Translations under genes and position numbers: made by a program
The notes under the pieces: generated by a model
Database searches by the model: none
Told to the model about the DNA's origin: nothing
Seen by the model: the letters and a program-made list of their open reading frames with translations, nothing else
Assembly (NCBI GenBank): GCA_016779205.1
Contig: JADHOC010000013.1
Coordinates: 62,001-126,000, forward strand
From: Planctomycetota bacterium
Lineage (GTDB): Bacteria > Planctomycetota > UBA1135 > GCA-002686595
Direction: 5' to 3'
DNA: 64,000 nt
Part shown: in pieces, positions 8,062 through 15,929 of the stretch
How the letters are laid out: each line of letters starts with the position of its first letter
Numbering within the stretch: the stretch's first letter is position 1

Positions 8062-8934
8062 TCAGGGGCGAGCGGTCGTACGGAGGCGCCGGAGGGCGCC
8101 CTCGATCGTGGCTCCGGTCCAGCCCCGCCGCTCGAGGCTCGCGCGCAGGCGGAGGTGCTCCCGCCTGGCGGCCGCCTGGCGCCGGTGCGCCCGGGCCTTG
8201 GTCCTGAAGAAGCGCCGCGTTCCCACCGTGCCGAGCGCAGGGCCGGCGCCCAGGGCGACGGCGTCCTTCGCCGGGTCGGTGAGGGTCTCGAGTTGTCGCC
8301 GGCGCTCCCCGGTCTGGTGACCCAGCTGGGTGATGCGCAGGGTCATGGGCGAGGGCGTGATGGTGGGGAAGCCGGCGCGCTCCACCGTGACCCCCCAGGG
8401 GCGTAGCTTGGCCTCCAGGTTGGCCTGCAGCGTCTCGTCCAGCCCGATCCCGGAGCGGAGCTGGTCCAGGGAGGCGGCGCGGAGCACCTCCTGGACCCCC
8501 AGGGTCAGCATCTGGGTCATCCCCCGCACGAGGTCGTCCACCTGGATCAGCGCCTTCCGGATGTCGACGACCCGGTAGACGATGTTCGCGTCCGCGACGA
8601 ACACGTGGCCGAGCGGGGTGGCGACGCGCTGGGCGGGGAGGTCCAGGGTGCGGGAGCGGGTGGGGACGCGCCGCGCTTGCTGGAGGAAGGGGATCATCGG
8701 GTGGAAGCCTGGCTCGAGCACCTGGCGCGGGCACCCGGCCATGAACGGGAGCCTCCGAACCAGGGGCAGCGCGGGGCGGAGCCAGCGGGGGAACGGGCGG
8801 TCGATTCGACCCATGGTGTAGATCAGCCCCGTGTTGCCGCTCTTCACGGTCACGCCGCTCGCCCGCACGACGGCGAGCACAGCGGCGCCGATGTAGTAGA
8901 GGGCGTCGGGCGAGATGGAGGGGAACTGGAACAC
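8062..8934 (-). CDS. SPFH/band 7 domain membrane protein (second of pair)
   Basis: About 290 residues from a GTG at 8934. An N-terminal hydrophobic segment (YYIGAAVLAVV) is followed by an SPFH/band 7 domain with the elements LEPGFHPMIPF, DANIVYRVVDIRKAL and a late GVTVERAGFPTITPSP segment. The C-terminal third is Arg/Ala-rich and poorly conserved. The frame is open to 9054, but that extension overlaps the upstream gene and is Arg-rich, so the GTG eight bases after the upstream stop is preferred. It is paralogous to the upstream SPFH gene and likely forms a hetero-oligomeric membrane scaffold with it, similar in concept to HflK/HflC. Confidence 0.72.
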   Translation of the reverse strand: MFQFPSISPDALYYIGAAVLAVVRASGVTVKSGNTGLIYTMGRIDRPFPRWLRPALPLVRRLPFMAGCPRQVLEPGFHPMIPFLQQARRVPTRSRTLDLPAQRVATPLGHVFVADANIVYRVVDIRKALIQVDDLVRGMTQMLTLGVQEVLRAASLDQLRSGIGLDETLQANLEAKLRPWGVTVERAGFPTITPSPMTLRITQLGHQTGERRRQLETLTDPAKDAVALGAGPALGTVGTRRFFRTKARAHRRQAAARREHLRLRASLERRGWTGATIEGALRRLRTTARP

Positions 8935-8941
8935 GCCTTGA

Positions 8942-9763
8942 TCAGGTGGGCTCGTCGTCGCCGGCGGTCCCGGCCTCGCCCTCGGGGTCTTCCTCGTCCT
9001 CGAACGGATCCTCCCCCGCTCCGGGGTTGTTCTGCAAGCGGCGCCGGACCTCACGGCGCTGCCGCTCCCGCTCGTCTTCCTCCAGCTGCGCCTCCACGCC
9101 TTCGACCTGGACCTCGCGGGAGGCCTTGCTGGGGCGGCGCAGCGGGCCGGGGTCCTCGGGGTGGACGGAGACCACCGCGCCGGAGACCAGGGCGACGGCG
9201 GCTTCCTCGGTGAGCCCGCGCGCGCGGAGGTCGTCGTACAGCCGCCGCTTCTCCCCGGTGAGCAGCTCGAGCTGGGTGATCTCGAGGGTGGTGGGGGAGG
9301 GGGAGATGTTGGAGAAACCGAACTTGAGGATGCGCACGCCCCACTGGTCCTCGACCGGCTCGAGCTCGGCGCGGATCGCGTCGCACATGCCGTCGACGTC
9401 CGTCACGGTCTTGCGAGTCTGGCGCGCGACCACCGACTGCACGGCGATGACCACGCGGTTCTGGAGCCCGGTGACGAGGTCGTCGATCTCGATCAGCGCC
9501 TTGCGCAGGTTCACGATCTGATAGACGACCTTGGCGTCCACCTCGTAGACGAGGTCGTCATCCAGCTGGATGACCTGCGGCTCGAGGTCGAGCGTGGTGT
9601 GCTTGGTCTCCTCGGTGCGGAAGGTCTGGATGATCGGCCACTTGAAGTTGATGCCGGGGCCCACCACCTCCCGGGCTCGACCGAGGGTGAAGCGGAGGGC
9701 GTGCTGGCCGTCGTAGACGACGACGAAGAGGCCCGTGAGTGCGCCGAGGAGGTTGAGAGACAT
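8942..9763 (-). CDS. SPFH/band 7 domain membrane protein (first of pair)
   Basis: 273 residues. A short N-terminal hydrophobic anchor (residues 3-17) leads into an SPFH/band 7 domain: VGPGINFKWPIIQ, VYEVDAKVVYQIVNLRKAL, and a GVRILKFGFSNISPSP segment near the end of the domain. A charged Glu/Arg-rich tail follows and ends in an acidic stretch. Band 7 proteins oligomerise into membrane rings that organise lipids or regulate proteases such as FtsH. No NfeD or FtsH partner is adjacent; the only neighbour is the paralogous gene eight bases downstream. The ATG start is unambiguous and divergent from the HMG-CoA reductase gene 79 bases away. Confidence 0.8.
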   Translation of the reverse strand: MSLNLLGALTGLFVVVYDGQHALRFTLGRAREVVGPGINFKWPIIQTFRTEETKHTTLDLEPQVIQLDDDLVYEVDAKVVYQIVNLRKALIEIDDLVTGLQNRVVIAVQSVVARQTRKTVTDVDGMCDAIRAELEPVEDQWGVRILKFGFSNISPSPTTLEITQLELLTGEKRRLYDDLRARGLTEEAAVALVSGAVVSVHPEDPGPLRRPSKASREVQVEGVEAQLEEDERERQRREVRRRLQNNPGAGEDPFEDEEDPEGEAGTAGDDEPT

Positions 9764-9842
9764 GGTGTGGGGAGCGGTGAGCGACCTTGGGACCCAGACG
9801 CTATCGGATCGCCAGGCAGGCGAGTAGCCTGCCTCGCGAGCA

Positions 9843-11057
9843 ATGGAAGACCCCCCCGAGCACCCCGGCCAGGAGCCGGCGCCTGCCCCGCTGCAGATCC
9901 CCCGGGGGCCGCGCGGTGAGGAGCCCTCCGCGTCCCTGGTCCGCGCGCGCCACGGGCTCGCGGAGCGCGCCGCTGGCGCTGCCCTCCCTCACCTGGGGGG
10001 CCTCCCCGTTCCGCCCGAGGCGGCCCGCGGAAACATCGAGAACATGGTGGGCTGGGCCCAGGTCCCGGTCGGCCTCGCGGGCCCCTTGCTCCTGGAAGGG
10101 ACCCACGGCAGGCGGGACGTGCTCGTGCCCCTCGCGACCACCGAGGGCGCGCTTGTGGCCTCCACCTCCCGTGGGATGGGGCTGGTGCGGGGGGCTGGCG
10201 GCGTGCGCGCCCGCGTGACGAGGGACGAGCTCTCCCAGCACCCCGTCCTCGTCTACGAGGACATCGAGGGCGCGCTGGACGCAGCCGAGGCCGCGCGCGG
10301 GAGCCTCGAACGCTTCCAGGGCCTCGTCTCGACGATCACGACCCACGGCCGCCTGGTCCGCGTCGAGCCTGAGGTGCTCGGGAGGCGGCTGGTCCTGCGC
10401 CTCGTGTTCACCACGGGCGACGCCATCGGCATCAACATGGCCGCCCACGGCGCGGAGCTGTGCTGCGCGGACCTCGCCGGGCGGACGGGTGCGGTGGAGC
10501 GACACGTCCACGGCCAGGATGTGGAGAAGCGGGCCAACGCGCGCGCGCTCATCGAGGGCCGCGGCCGGAGCGTGGTGGCCGAGGCGACCGTCCCGCGGCA
10601 GGTGCTCGCTGAGCGCGCCCGTACGAGCCCGGAGGCCATGGTCCGCGTGATGCGCACGTACGCCGCAGGGTTCGCGCAGCTGGGGACCCAGAACTGGACG
10701 ATCCAGTCTGCGAACACCCTCGCCGCGCTCTTCCTGGCCTGTGGGCAGGACGTCGCGTACGTCACCGAGTGTGCCACCGGCCTCCTCGACCTCGACGTGA
10801 CCGGGGAGGGGGACCTCCAGGCCACCCTGACCCTCCCGAGCCTGCTCCTCGGGTCCGTGGGGGGAGGCAGCGGCCAGGGAACGGCCCAGGAGGCGCTCCA
10901 GATCATGGGGTGCGCCGGGCCTGGCAAGGCCACCACCCTGGCCGAGATCGCGGCAGGGACGGTCCTCGCGGGCGATCTTTCGCTCCTGGCGGCCTTCGCG
11001 AGCCATGAATTTGTCGCAGCCCACGAGTCCTTGGGGCGCAATCGCCCCCAGCCCTAG
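9843..11057 (+). CDS. Hydroxymethylglutaryl-CoA reductase, class I
   Basis: 404 residues. Reduces HMG-CoA to mevalonate, the committed step of the mevalonate route to isoprenoids. Family motifs are present in order: ENMVGWAQVPVGLAGPL (66-82), the catalytic Glu in EGALVAST (E101), the TGDAIGINM loop (191-199), the catalytic Lys region EKRANARALIEGRGRSVV (K229), GQD with catalytic Asp303, the GSVGGGSGQGTAQEAL segment and a C-terminal His (H394). The overall pattern fits the eukaryote/archaea-like class I enzyme rather than the Pseudomonas-type class II. No other mevalonate gene is in the window. The first 30 residues are Pro/Glu-rich and not conserved. Confidence 0.93.
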   Translation: MEDPPEHPGQEPAPAPLQIPRGPRGEEPSASLVRARHGLAERAAGAALPHLGGLPVPPEAARGNIENMVGWAQVPVGLAGPLLLEGTHGRRDVLVPLATTEGALVASTSRGMGLVRGAGGVRARVTRDELSQHPVLVYEDIEGALDAAEAARGSLERFQGLVSTITTHGRLVRVEPEVLGRRLVLRLVFTTGDAIGINMAAHGAELCCADLAGRTGAVERHVHGQDVEKRANARALIEGRGRSVVAEATVPRQVLAERARTSPEAMVRVMRTYAAGFAQLGTQNWTIQSANTLAALFLACGQDVAYVTECATGLLDLDVTGEGDLQATLTLPSLLLGSVGGGSGQGTAQEALQIMGCAGPGKATTLAEIAAGTVLAGDLSLLAAFASHEFVAAHESLGRNRPQP

Positions 11058-11125
11058 CGCGGGGTGGGGGGAGCCGCAGGCTGGGACCGGGGAGCGCCGG
11101 AGTCCCCAGTGAGGGCGTTCGCTGC

Positions 11126-11153
11126 TTGACGGTGGCCCCAGCATGCCTACCCT
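11126..11153 (+). promoter_or_regulatory. Possible sigma-70 promoter upstream of fusA
   Basis: TTGACG (11126-11131) and TACCCT (11148-11153) are separated by 16 bases, about 190 bases before the fusA start. The -35 is close to consensus and the -10 is weak. It is the only plausible promoter pair seen in the 288-base gap after the reductase gene, which otherwise shows nothing recognisable. Confidence 0.3.
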
Positions 11154-11345
11154 CTTGGGCTCATTCTCGGAGTTTCGCCCTCTCGCGGACCACCCGGGTC
11201 GCGGCTTCCCGCTGCCCCGAGTCTTCGCCCGAGCGTGGACTTCCATCCACCGTCGCCATCTGACGGAGCCCTCGGCTCCCCGGCCAGCGTCCCCCTAACT
11301 AAGCGTCTCCAGACCCGAGCGCGTCTCTGCGCTCCCTGACTTCCG

Positions 11346-13460
11346 ATGAGCACCACCGTGGAGAAGAAGAACGTCTCCCCGCGTCAATTCGCGGCCAAGA
11401 AGAACGATCCCTCGATGAAGCGCAACATCGGGATCATGGCCCATATCGACGCCGGAAAGACCACCGTCACCGAGCGAGTCCTGTTCCTTACGGGCATGGT
11501 CCACAAGACCGGCGAAGTCCACGACGGCGACGCCACCATGGACTTCCTCGAGGAGGAGCAGAAGCGGGGCATCACCATCCAGTCGGCGGCGACGACTTGC
11601 GAGTGGAACAACCACGCCATCAACATCATCGACACGCCGGGACACGTCGACTTCACCGTCGAGGTGGAGCGCTCGCTCCGCGTCCTCGACGGCGCGGTCG
11701 CGGTGTTCGACGGCAAGCAAGGTGTTGAGGCGCAGTCGGAGACGGTCTGGCGCCAGGCCGACCGCTACGGCGTGCCGCGTATCTGCTTCATCAACAAGAT
11801 GGACAAGGTCGGCGCGAACTTCGAGTTCAGCGTGGGCACCATCCGCGACCGCCTCGGCGCGAACCCGATCCCGATCCAGCTGCCGATCGGCGCCGAGAAG
11901 GACTTCGCGGGCTTCGTCGACCTGATCCGCATGAAGTACATCGAGTTCATCGACGACTCGAAGGACGGCGGCCGCTCCTACATGGAGGGCGAGATCCCCG
12001 AGGAGCACAAGGAGGCCGCCGAGGCCGCGCGCCACATCATGGTCGAGGCGGCCGCGACGGGCGACGAGGACCTGATGAACAAGTACCTCGAGGGTGAGGA
12101 GCTCACCGAGGAGGAGATCATCAAGGGCCTCCGCGCCGAGACGCTCGCCATGAACTGCGTGCCGGTCCTCGCGGGCTCCGCGCTAAAGGACAAGGGTGTC
12201 CGCTTCGTCCTCGACGCGGCGCTGGACTTCCTGCCGGCGCCGGCCGAGCTGGGCGACGTCGAGGGCACCGTCCCCCGCAAGGAGGAGAAGATCACCCGGA
12301 AGCCCACCACGGACGACTACGTCTCCTTGATGGCCTTCAAGACGGTCGCGGAGCCCACGGGCGACATGACCTTCGTCCGGGTCTACTCGGGAACGCTCGA
12401 GAAGGGCTCCAAGCTGCAGAACCCGCGTACCGGCAAGACGGAGCGCATCGGCCGCCTCGTCCGCGTCCACGCCAACAAGCGCGAGGCCGTCGACTCGGTC
12501 CCCGCTGGCGACATCGCGGCCATCATCGGCCTCAAGAACACGGTGACCGGCGACACCCTGTGTGACGACGACCACCCGATCCAGCTGATGAAGATGTCCT
12601 TCCCCGAGGCGGTCATCTCCATGTCGCTCGAGCCCGAGAAGGCCACCGACCGCGACAAGCTCAGCGAGATCATCGGTCGCATGATGCGAGAGGACCCGAC
12701 CTTCAAGGCCTTCACCAACGAGGCCACCGGCGACCTGATCATCTCCGGCATGGGTGAGCTCCACCTGGAGATCATGGTCAACCGGATCAAGAACGACCAC
12801 AAGTGCGACGTCCGCACCGGTCGGCCGAAGGTCGCGTTCAAGCAGCGCATCAAGAAGCAGATCGACACCGAGGCGCGTCACATCCGCCAGTCCGGTGGCT
12901 CCGGTCAGTACGCCGTCATCAGCGTCGTCATCGAGTACGACCCCGAGGTCAACGGCTTCGAGTTCGTGGACGGCATCAAGGGGGGCGCGGTCCCGCGTGA
13001 GTACATCCCGAGCGTCGCGAGCGCCCTCGAGGAGTCGTTCACCACGGGCGGCAACACCGGCATTCCCTTCGTCAGCACGAAGGCCCGCCTCTATGACGGT
13101 AAGAGCCACGACGTTGACTCCAGCGAGATGGCGTTCCGCGCCGCTGGCAACCTGGCCTTCCGCCAGGCGATCGAGAACAACACCGTGCTTCTCGAGCCCA
13201 TCATGAAGGTCGAGGTCAGCGTCCCCGAGGAGTTCGTCGGCTCGGTCGTCGGCGACCTCAACTCGCGGCGCGGTGAGATCGCTGAGATCGAGCACCAGGG
13301 CGACATCCGCCTCGTGCACGCGATGGTCCCGATCGCCGAGATGTTCGCGTACTCCTCGGCGCTCCGGGGTTCGACCCAGGGTCGCGGCCAGTTCTCCATG
13401 GAGCTGTCCGAGTACCGTGACGTCCCGGCCGGGATCGCGGCCAAGCTGATGGGGGAGTGA
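11346..13460 (+). CDS. fusA: Elongation factor G
   Basis: 704 residues, full length for EF-G. This translational GTPase moves tRNAs and mRNA on the ribosome after peptide transfer. GTPase motifs are AHIDAGKTT (32-40), the switch I region with [16 protein letters not shown] (96-100) and NKMD (150-153). Domains II to V follow, including [12 protein letters not shown] in domain III and the domain IV-V segment [10 protein letters not shown] near the C-terminus. The gene is not next to rpsL, rpsG or tuf, which is usual for the spirochaete-planctomycete-deltaproteobacteria type of EF-G. That subtype assignment is an inference. A strong hairpin follows the stop. Confidence 0.95.
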   Translation: MSTTVEKKNVSPRQFAAKKNDPSMKRNIGIMAHIDAGKTTVTERVLFLTGMVHKTGEVHDGDATMDFLEEEQKRGITIQSAATTCEWNNHAINIIDTPGHVDFTVEVERSLRVLDGAVAVFDGKQGVEAQSETVWRQADRYGVPRICFINKMDKVGANFEFSVGTIRDRLGANPIPIQLPIGAEKDFAGFVDLIRMKYIEFIDDSKDGGRSYMEGEIPEEHKEAAEAARHIMVEAAATGDEDLMNKYLEGEELTEEEIIKGLRAETLAMNCVPVLAGSALKDKGVRFVLDAALDFLPAPAELGDVEGTVPRKEEKITRKPTTDDYVSLMAFKTVAEPTGDMTFVRVYSGTLEKGSKLQNPRTGKTERIGRLVRVHANKREAVDSVPAGDIAAIIGLKNTVTGDTLCDDDHPIQLMKMSFPEAVISMSLEPEKATDRDKLSEIIGRMMREDPTFKAFTNEATGDLIISGMGELHLEIMVNRIKNDHKCDVRTGRPKVAFKQRIKKQIDTEARHIRQSGGSGQYAVISVVIEYDPEVNGFEFVDGIKGGAVPREYIPSVASALEESFTTGGNTGIPFVSTKARLYDGKSHDVDSSEMAFRAAGNLAFRQAIENNTVLLEPIMKVEVSVPEEFVGSVVGDLNSRRGEIAEIEHQGDIRLVHAMVPIAEMFAYSSALRGSTQGRGQFSMELSEYRDVPAGIAAKLMGE

Positions 13461-13499
13461 CCCCACCTGCTGTGCGCCCCGGCAACTCGCCAGGGGCCG

Positions 13500-13536
13500 A
13501 GCGCCCCCCTCTCCGCCCCGTGGAGAGGGGGGCGCT
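13500..13536 (+). terminator. Perfect 15-bp stem-loop after fusA
   Basis: Arms at 13500-13514 and 13522-13536 are perfectly complementary (15 base pairs, GC-rich) around a seven-base loop, 40 bases after the EF-G stop. No clear T-run follows; in this GC-rich genome the stem itself is the best terminator evidence. Confidence 0.7.
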
Positions 13537-13611
13537 ATCGTTCGTGGGGACTGGCGCCTGGGGCCGGACTTGTGTCGCGTTGAAGCCAGCAACGCTCAGC
13601 CCCAACGGACC

Positions 13612-14556
13612 ATGGCCCCGCTCGATCTTCGCCTCCCCGGCCTGCTGCTCGCCCTCCTGACGCTCCCCCTCCTGTGGTCCTGCGCGACCGGGTCCTTCCA
13701 GCCGTCCCTCTCGGGCTCCTGGAGCTTCGAGGGGGACCAGGACCCTGCGTCCGGTGCGGACGGTGTCGGGACCGACCTCACGCAGCCGTCCGCCGATTCC
13801 GAGAGGACCTCGTTCCTGCCCTTCTTCGGAGAGGCTGCCCGCGAGCGCGGGTACGACCTGCCGCTCCCCCTCGGCGCGGGCGTGACGATGATGTCGATCA
13901 ACCGGCCGACGGAGATCTCGCGGGTCCAGGCGGGCGTCAACGGGGGAGGGCTCTCGGACGTCAATTTCCTCGAATTCGAGGCTGAGGCTGCGGTGCGCTC
14001 GGCGGTGGCCCGCCTCGACGCCTGGCTCCTCCCGATCCTCAACGTCTATCTCCTCGGGGGGTACATCTGGAACAACTCCGAGGTCGCGACCACGGTCAAC
14101 CTGCCAGGGAACACGTCCGTGGACATCGTCTCGGAGGGTGACCTCGAGGGGCCGCTCTACGGCGGAGGCGCGACGCTCGTCGGCGGGTACAAGGAGCTCT
14201 TTGCGACCCTGGACATGAACGTGACCCACTCCCAGCTCGGCGAGCTCTCGGAGTTCCTCGCAAAGCTCTACTCCGTCCGGGTCGGCTGGAACACCAAGCT
14301 GGGTGAGAACCCCTTCCGGCTGTACACGGGCGCGACGTACTGGGACACCGAGCGGACGATCGAGGGGACGATCCCGCTGGCCGGGGGAGGGCCGATCAGC
14401 ACCGTCGAGTTCGCGGTGGACCAGCGACCGGTCGACCCCTGGACCATCACACTCGGGACTGCGCTCACCGTCTCCGACCGGCTCTGGTTGATGCTCGAGC
14501 TTGGGGGGTGGGACGACACCCAGGTGGTGATCGCCGGGGTGACCTTCCGCTTCTGA
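13612..14556 (+). CDS. Predicted outer-membrane beta-barrel protein with lipoprotein-like leader
   Basis: 314 residues from the ATG at 13612, which directly precedes a hydrophobic leader ending in LLWSCA, a possible lipobox (Cys at about 23). The mature part consists of alternating beta-strand-like segments with aromatic ends (for example NVYLLGGYIWNN, ELFATLDMNVTHSQL, WTITLGTALTVS). It ends in VIAGVTFRF, which fits the C-terminal Phe signal of outer-membrane barrels. No enzymatic motif is visible. A possible role is a small outer-membrane pore or surface protein. It stands alone between fusA and the convergent DUF1552 gene, eight bases apart. Confidence 0.68.
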   Translation: MAPLDLRLPGLLLALLTLPLLWSCATGSFQPSLSGSWSFEGDQDPASGADGVGTDLTQPSADSERTSFLPFFGEAARERGYDLPLPLGAGVTMMSINRPTEISRVQAGVNGGGLSDVNFLEFEAEAAVRSAVARLDAWLLPILNVYLLGGYIWNNSEVATTVNLPGNTSVDIVSEGDLEGPLYGGGATLVGGYKELFATLDMNVTHSQLGELSEFLAKLYSVRVGWNTKLGENPFRLYTGATYWDTERTIEGTIPLAGGGPISTVEFAVDQRPVDPWTITLGTALTVSDRLWLMLELGGWDDTQVVIAGVTFRF

Positions 14557-14564
14557 GCCGGCGG

Positions 14565-15929
14565 TCAGCCGAGCGTCAGCGGCTCGTCCGCCGCCCCGAA
14601 GCTCTCGGCGGGGACGCCGACGGCGCGAAGCGTGGCGAGGTGGAGCCGGTCGAGGCTCGTCGCCCTGGGGTGGGCCAGGAGCCGTCCACCCCGGAGGGCG
14701 CCGCCCGCGCCCCCCGCGATGAGGGTCGGCAGGTCTCGCTCGCCGTGCTCGTGCCCGTCCGAGATGGAGGAGCCGTACACGACCATCGAGTGGTCGAGGA
14801 GCGAGCCGTCAGCCTCCGGGAGCGCCGCCATCCGGTCCAGGAGGAGCGCGACGCGCTCGTGGTGCCAGGTCACCACGCGGTCGTACATCTCTCGCTTGGA
14901 GCGCCGTGAGCTCCAGCTGGTGATGCCGTCGTCGTCCTCGGTCTTCCCCGAGGTGTCCCTCCAGTGGGAGAGGGCGTGCCAGGTGCCCTTCACCTCCGGG
15001 ACGAAGGTGCAGTAGCGGTTCGACTGACCGTGGTCGAGCATGACCGAGGCGCATCGAGAGGCGCCGGACCACAGCGCGAGGGCCACGAGGTCCAGGAGCA
15101 GCTCGAGGTAGGCCCCGTGGTCCTCCGGGACCGCCTCGATGGGGCGGTCCAGGTCGAAGGGGAGTCCCAGCTCCGCGGCGGCCTCGAGTCGGCGGGCGGT
15201 GGCCTCGTCCCGGACGAAGGCGATCCGACGTTCGATGCTTCGAATCGCGTCCAGGTAGGCGGAGAGCATCCGCCGGTCCGCCGCGGACACGCGCTTCTCC
15301 AGGGCGCGGACCTGGTCCTTCAGGTCGTCGAGCAGGCTGGTGTCCGCCTCTGGCCCCCCCCCGAACAGCTGCTCGAAGACGGCGCGCGGGTCCGTCTCGC
15401 GGAAGACCGGCCGCCCCGGGGCGCTCCAGGAGATCGTGTTGCGGGAGACGTCGGCGGCGAAGAACCCCTCGCCCCTGGTGCTGATGGAGAGCGCGGGGAC
15501 GACGTGCTCGGCCGCGAAGCGCTGACCGATGAGCTGGTCCACGCTGGGGCCGTCGGCGTCCAGCGAGCGGTGGTCCCACCCTCCGCCCGTGAGCCAGGTC
15601 GCCGTCCCTGCGCCGTGCCCGTTCCCGCGCGGCGTGAAGATCCGCTCGGGGATGACGAGCCGCTGCCGGTGACGCTCGAGGGGCGCCATGGTCTCGTTGA
15701 GCTCGCGGAGCCGGCCATTCCGGTGGGCCCGAGGCTCCCAGGATCCCTCCGCGACGCCGTTGGGGAAGTAGAGCCAGGCCGCTCGGACCGGGGCAGCCGG
15801 TCCACGTGGGGCCAGGGCCTCCAGGTACGGCGCGACCACGGCGGCGCACGCCCCGCGCAGGAATGTCCGCCGGGGGAGCGGGCGGCCCATCGGGGGCCGG
15901 CTGGCCTCGAACTGCGGCGGCTGCATCAT
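14565..15929 (-). CDS. DUF1552 domain secreted protein
   Basis: 454 residues. The N-terminus carries a twin-arginine-type leader (PLPRRTFLRGACAAVVAPYL), indicating export of a folded, possibly cofactor-bearing protein. The body matches the DUF1552 family of planctomycetes and relatives: AAWLYFPNGVAEG, STRGEGFFAADVSRNTISW, the LDDLKDQVRALEKRVSAADRRMLSAYLDAIRSIE type helix, and a C-terminal YGSSISDGHEHGERDLPTLIAGGAGG. This family is nearly always paired with the multidomain DUF1592/1588 cytochrome encoded immediately upstream, as here, with an ATGA overlap. The biochemical role is unknown; oxidation of a polymer or sugar substrate has been proposed for the pair. Confidence 0.85.
   Translation of the reverse strand: MMQPPQFEASRPPMGRPLPRRTFLRGACAAVVAPYLEALAPRGPAAPVRAAWLYFPNGVAEGSWEPRAHRNGRLRELNETMAPLERHRQRLVIPERIFTPRGNGHGAGTATWLTGGGWDHRSLDADGPSVDQLIGQRFAAEHVVPALSISTRGEGFFAADVSRNTISWSAPGRPVFRETDPRAVFEQLFGGGPEADTSLLDDLKDQVRALEKRVSAADRRMLSAYLDAIRSIERRIAFVRDEATARRLEAAAELGLPFDLDRPIEAVPEDHGAYLELLLDLVALALWSGASRCASVMLDHGQSNRYCTFVPEVKGTWHALSHWRDTSGKTEDDDGITSWSSRRSKREMYDRVVTWHHERVALLLDRMAALPEADGSLLDHSMVVYGSSISDGHEHGERDLPTLIAGGAGGALRGGRLLAHPRATSLDRLHLATLRAVGVPAESFGAADEPLTLG

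Noticed and set aside
5339-8320. A 993-codon plus-strand open frame
   Set aside because: It lies antisense to the amidohydrolase and nitroreductase fusion genes, is Arg/Gly/Pro-rich and shows no domain; it is a shadow of high-GC coding on the other strand.
11058-11345. Possible small RNA or riboswitch in the gap before fusA
   Set aside because: No conserved helix set or aptamer motif was recognised; only weak hairpins and one possible promoter were seen.
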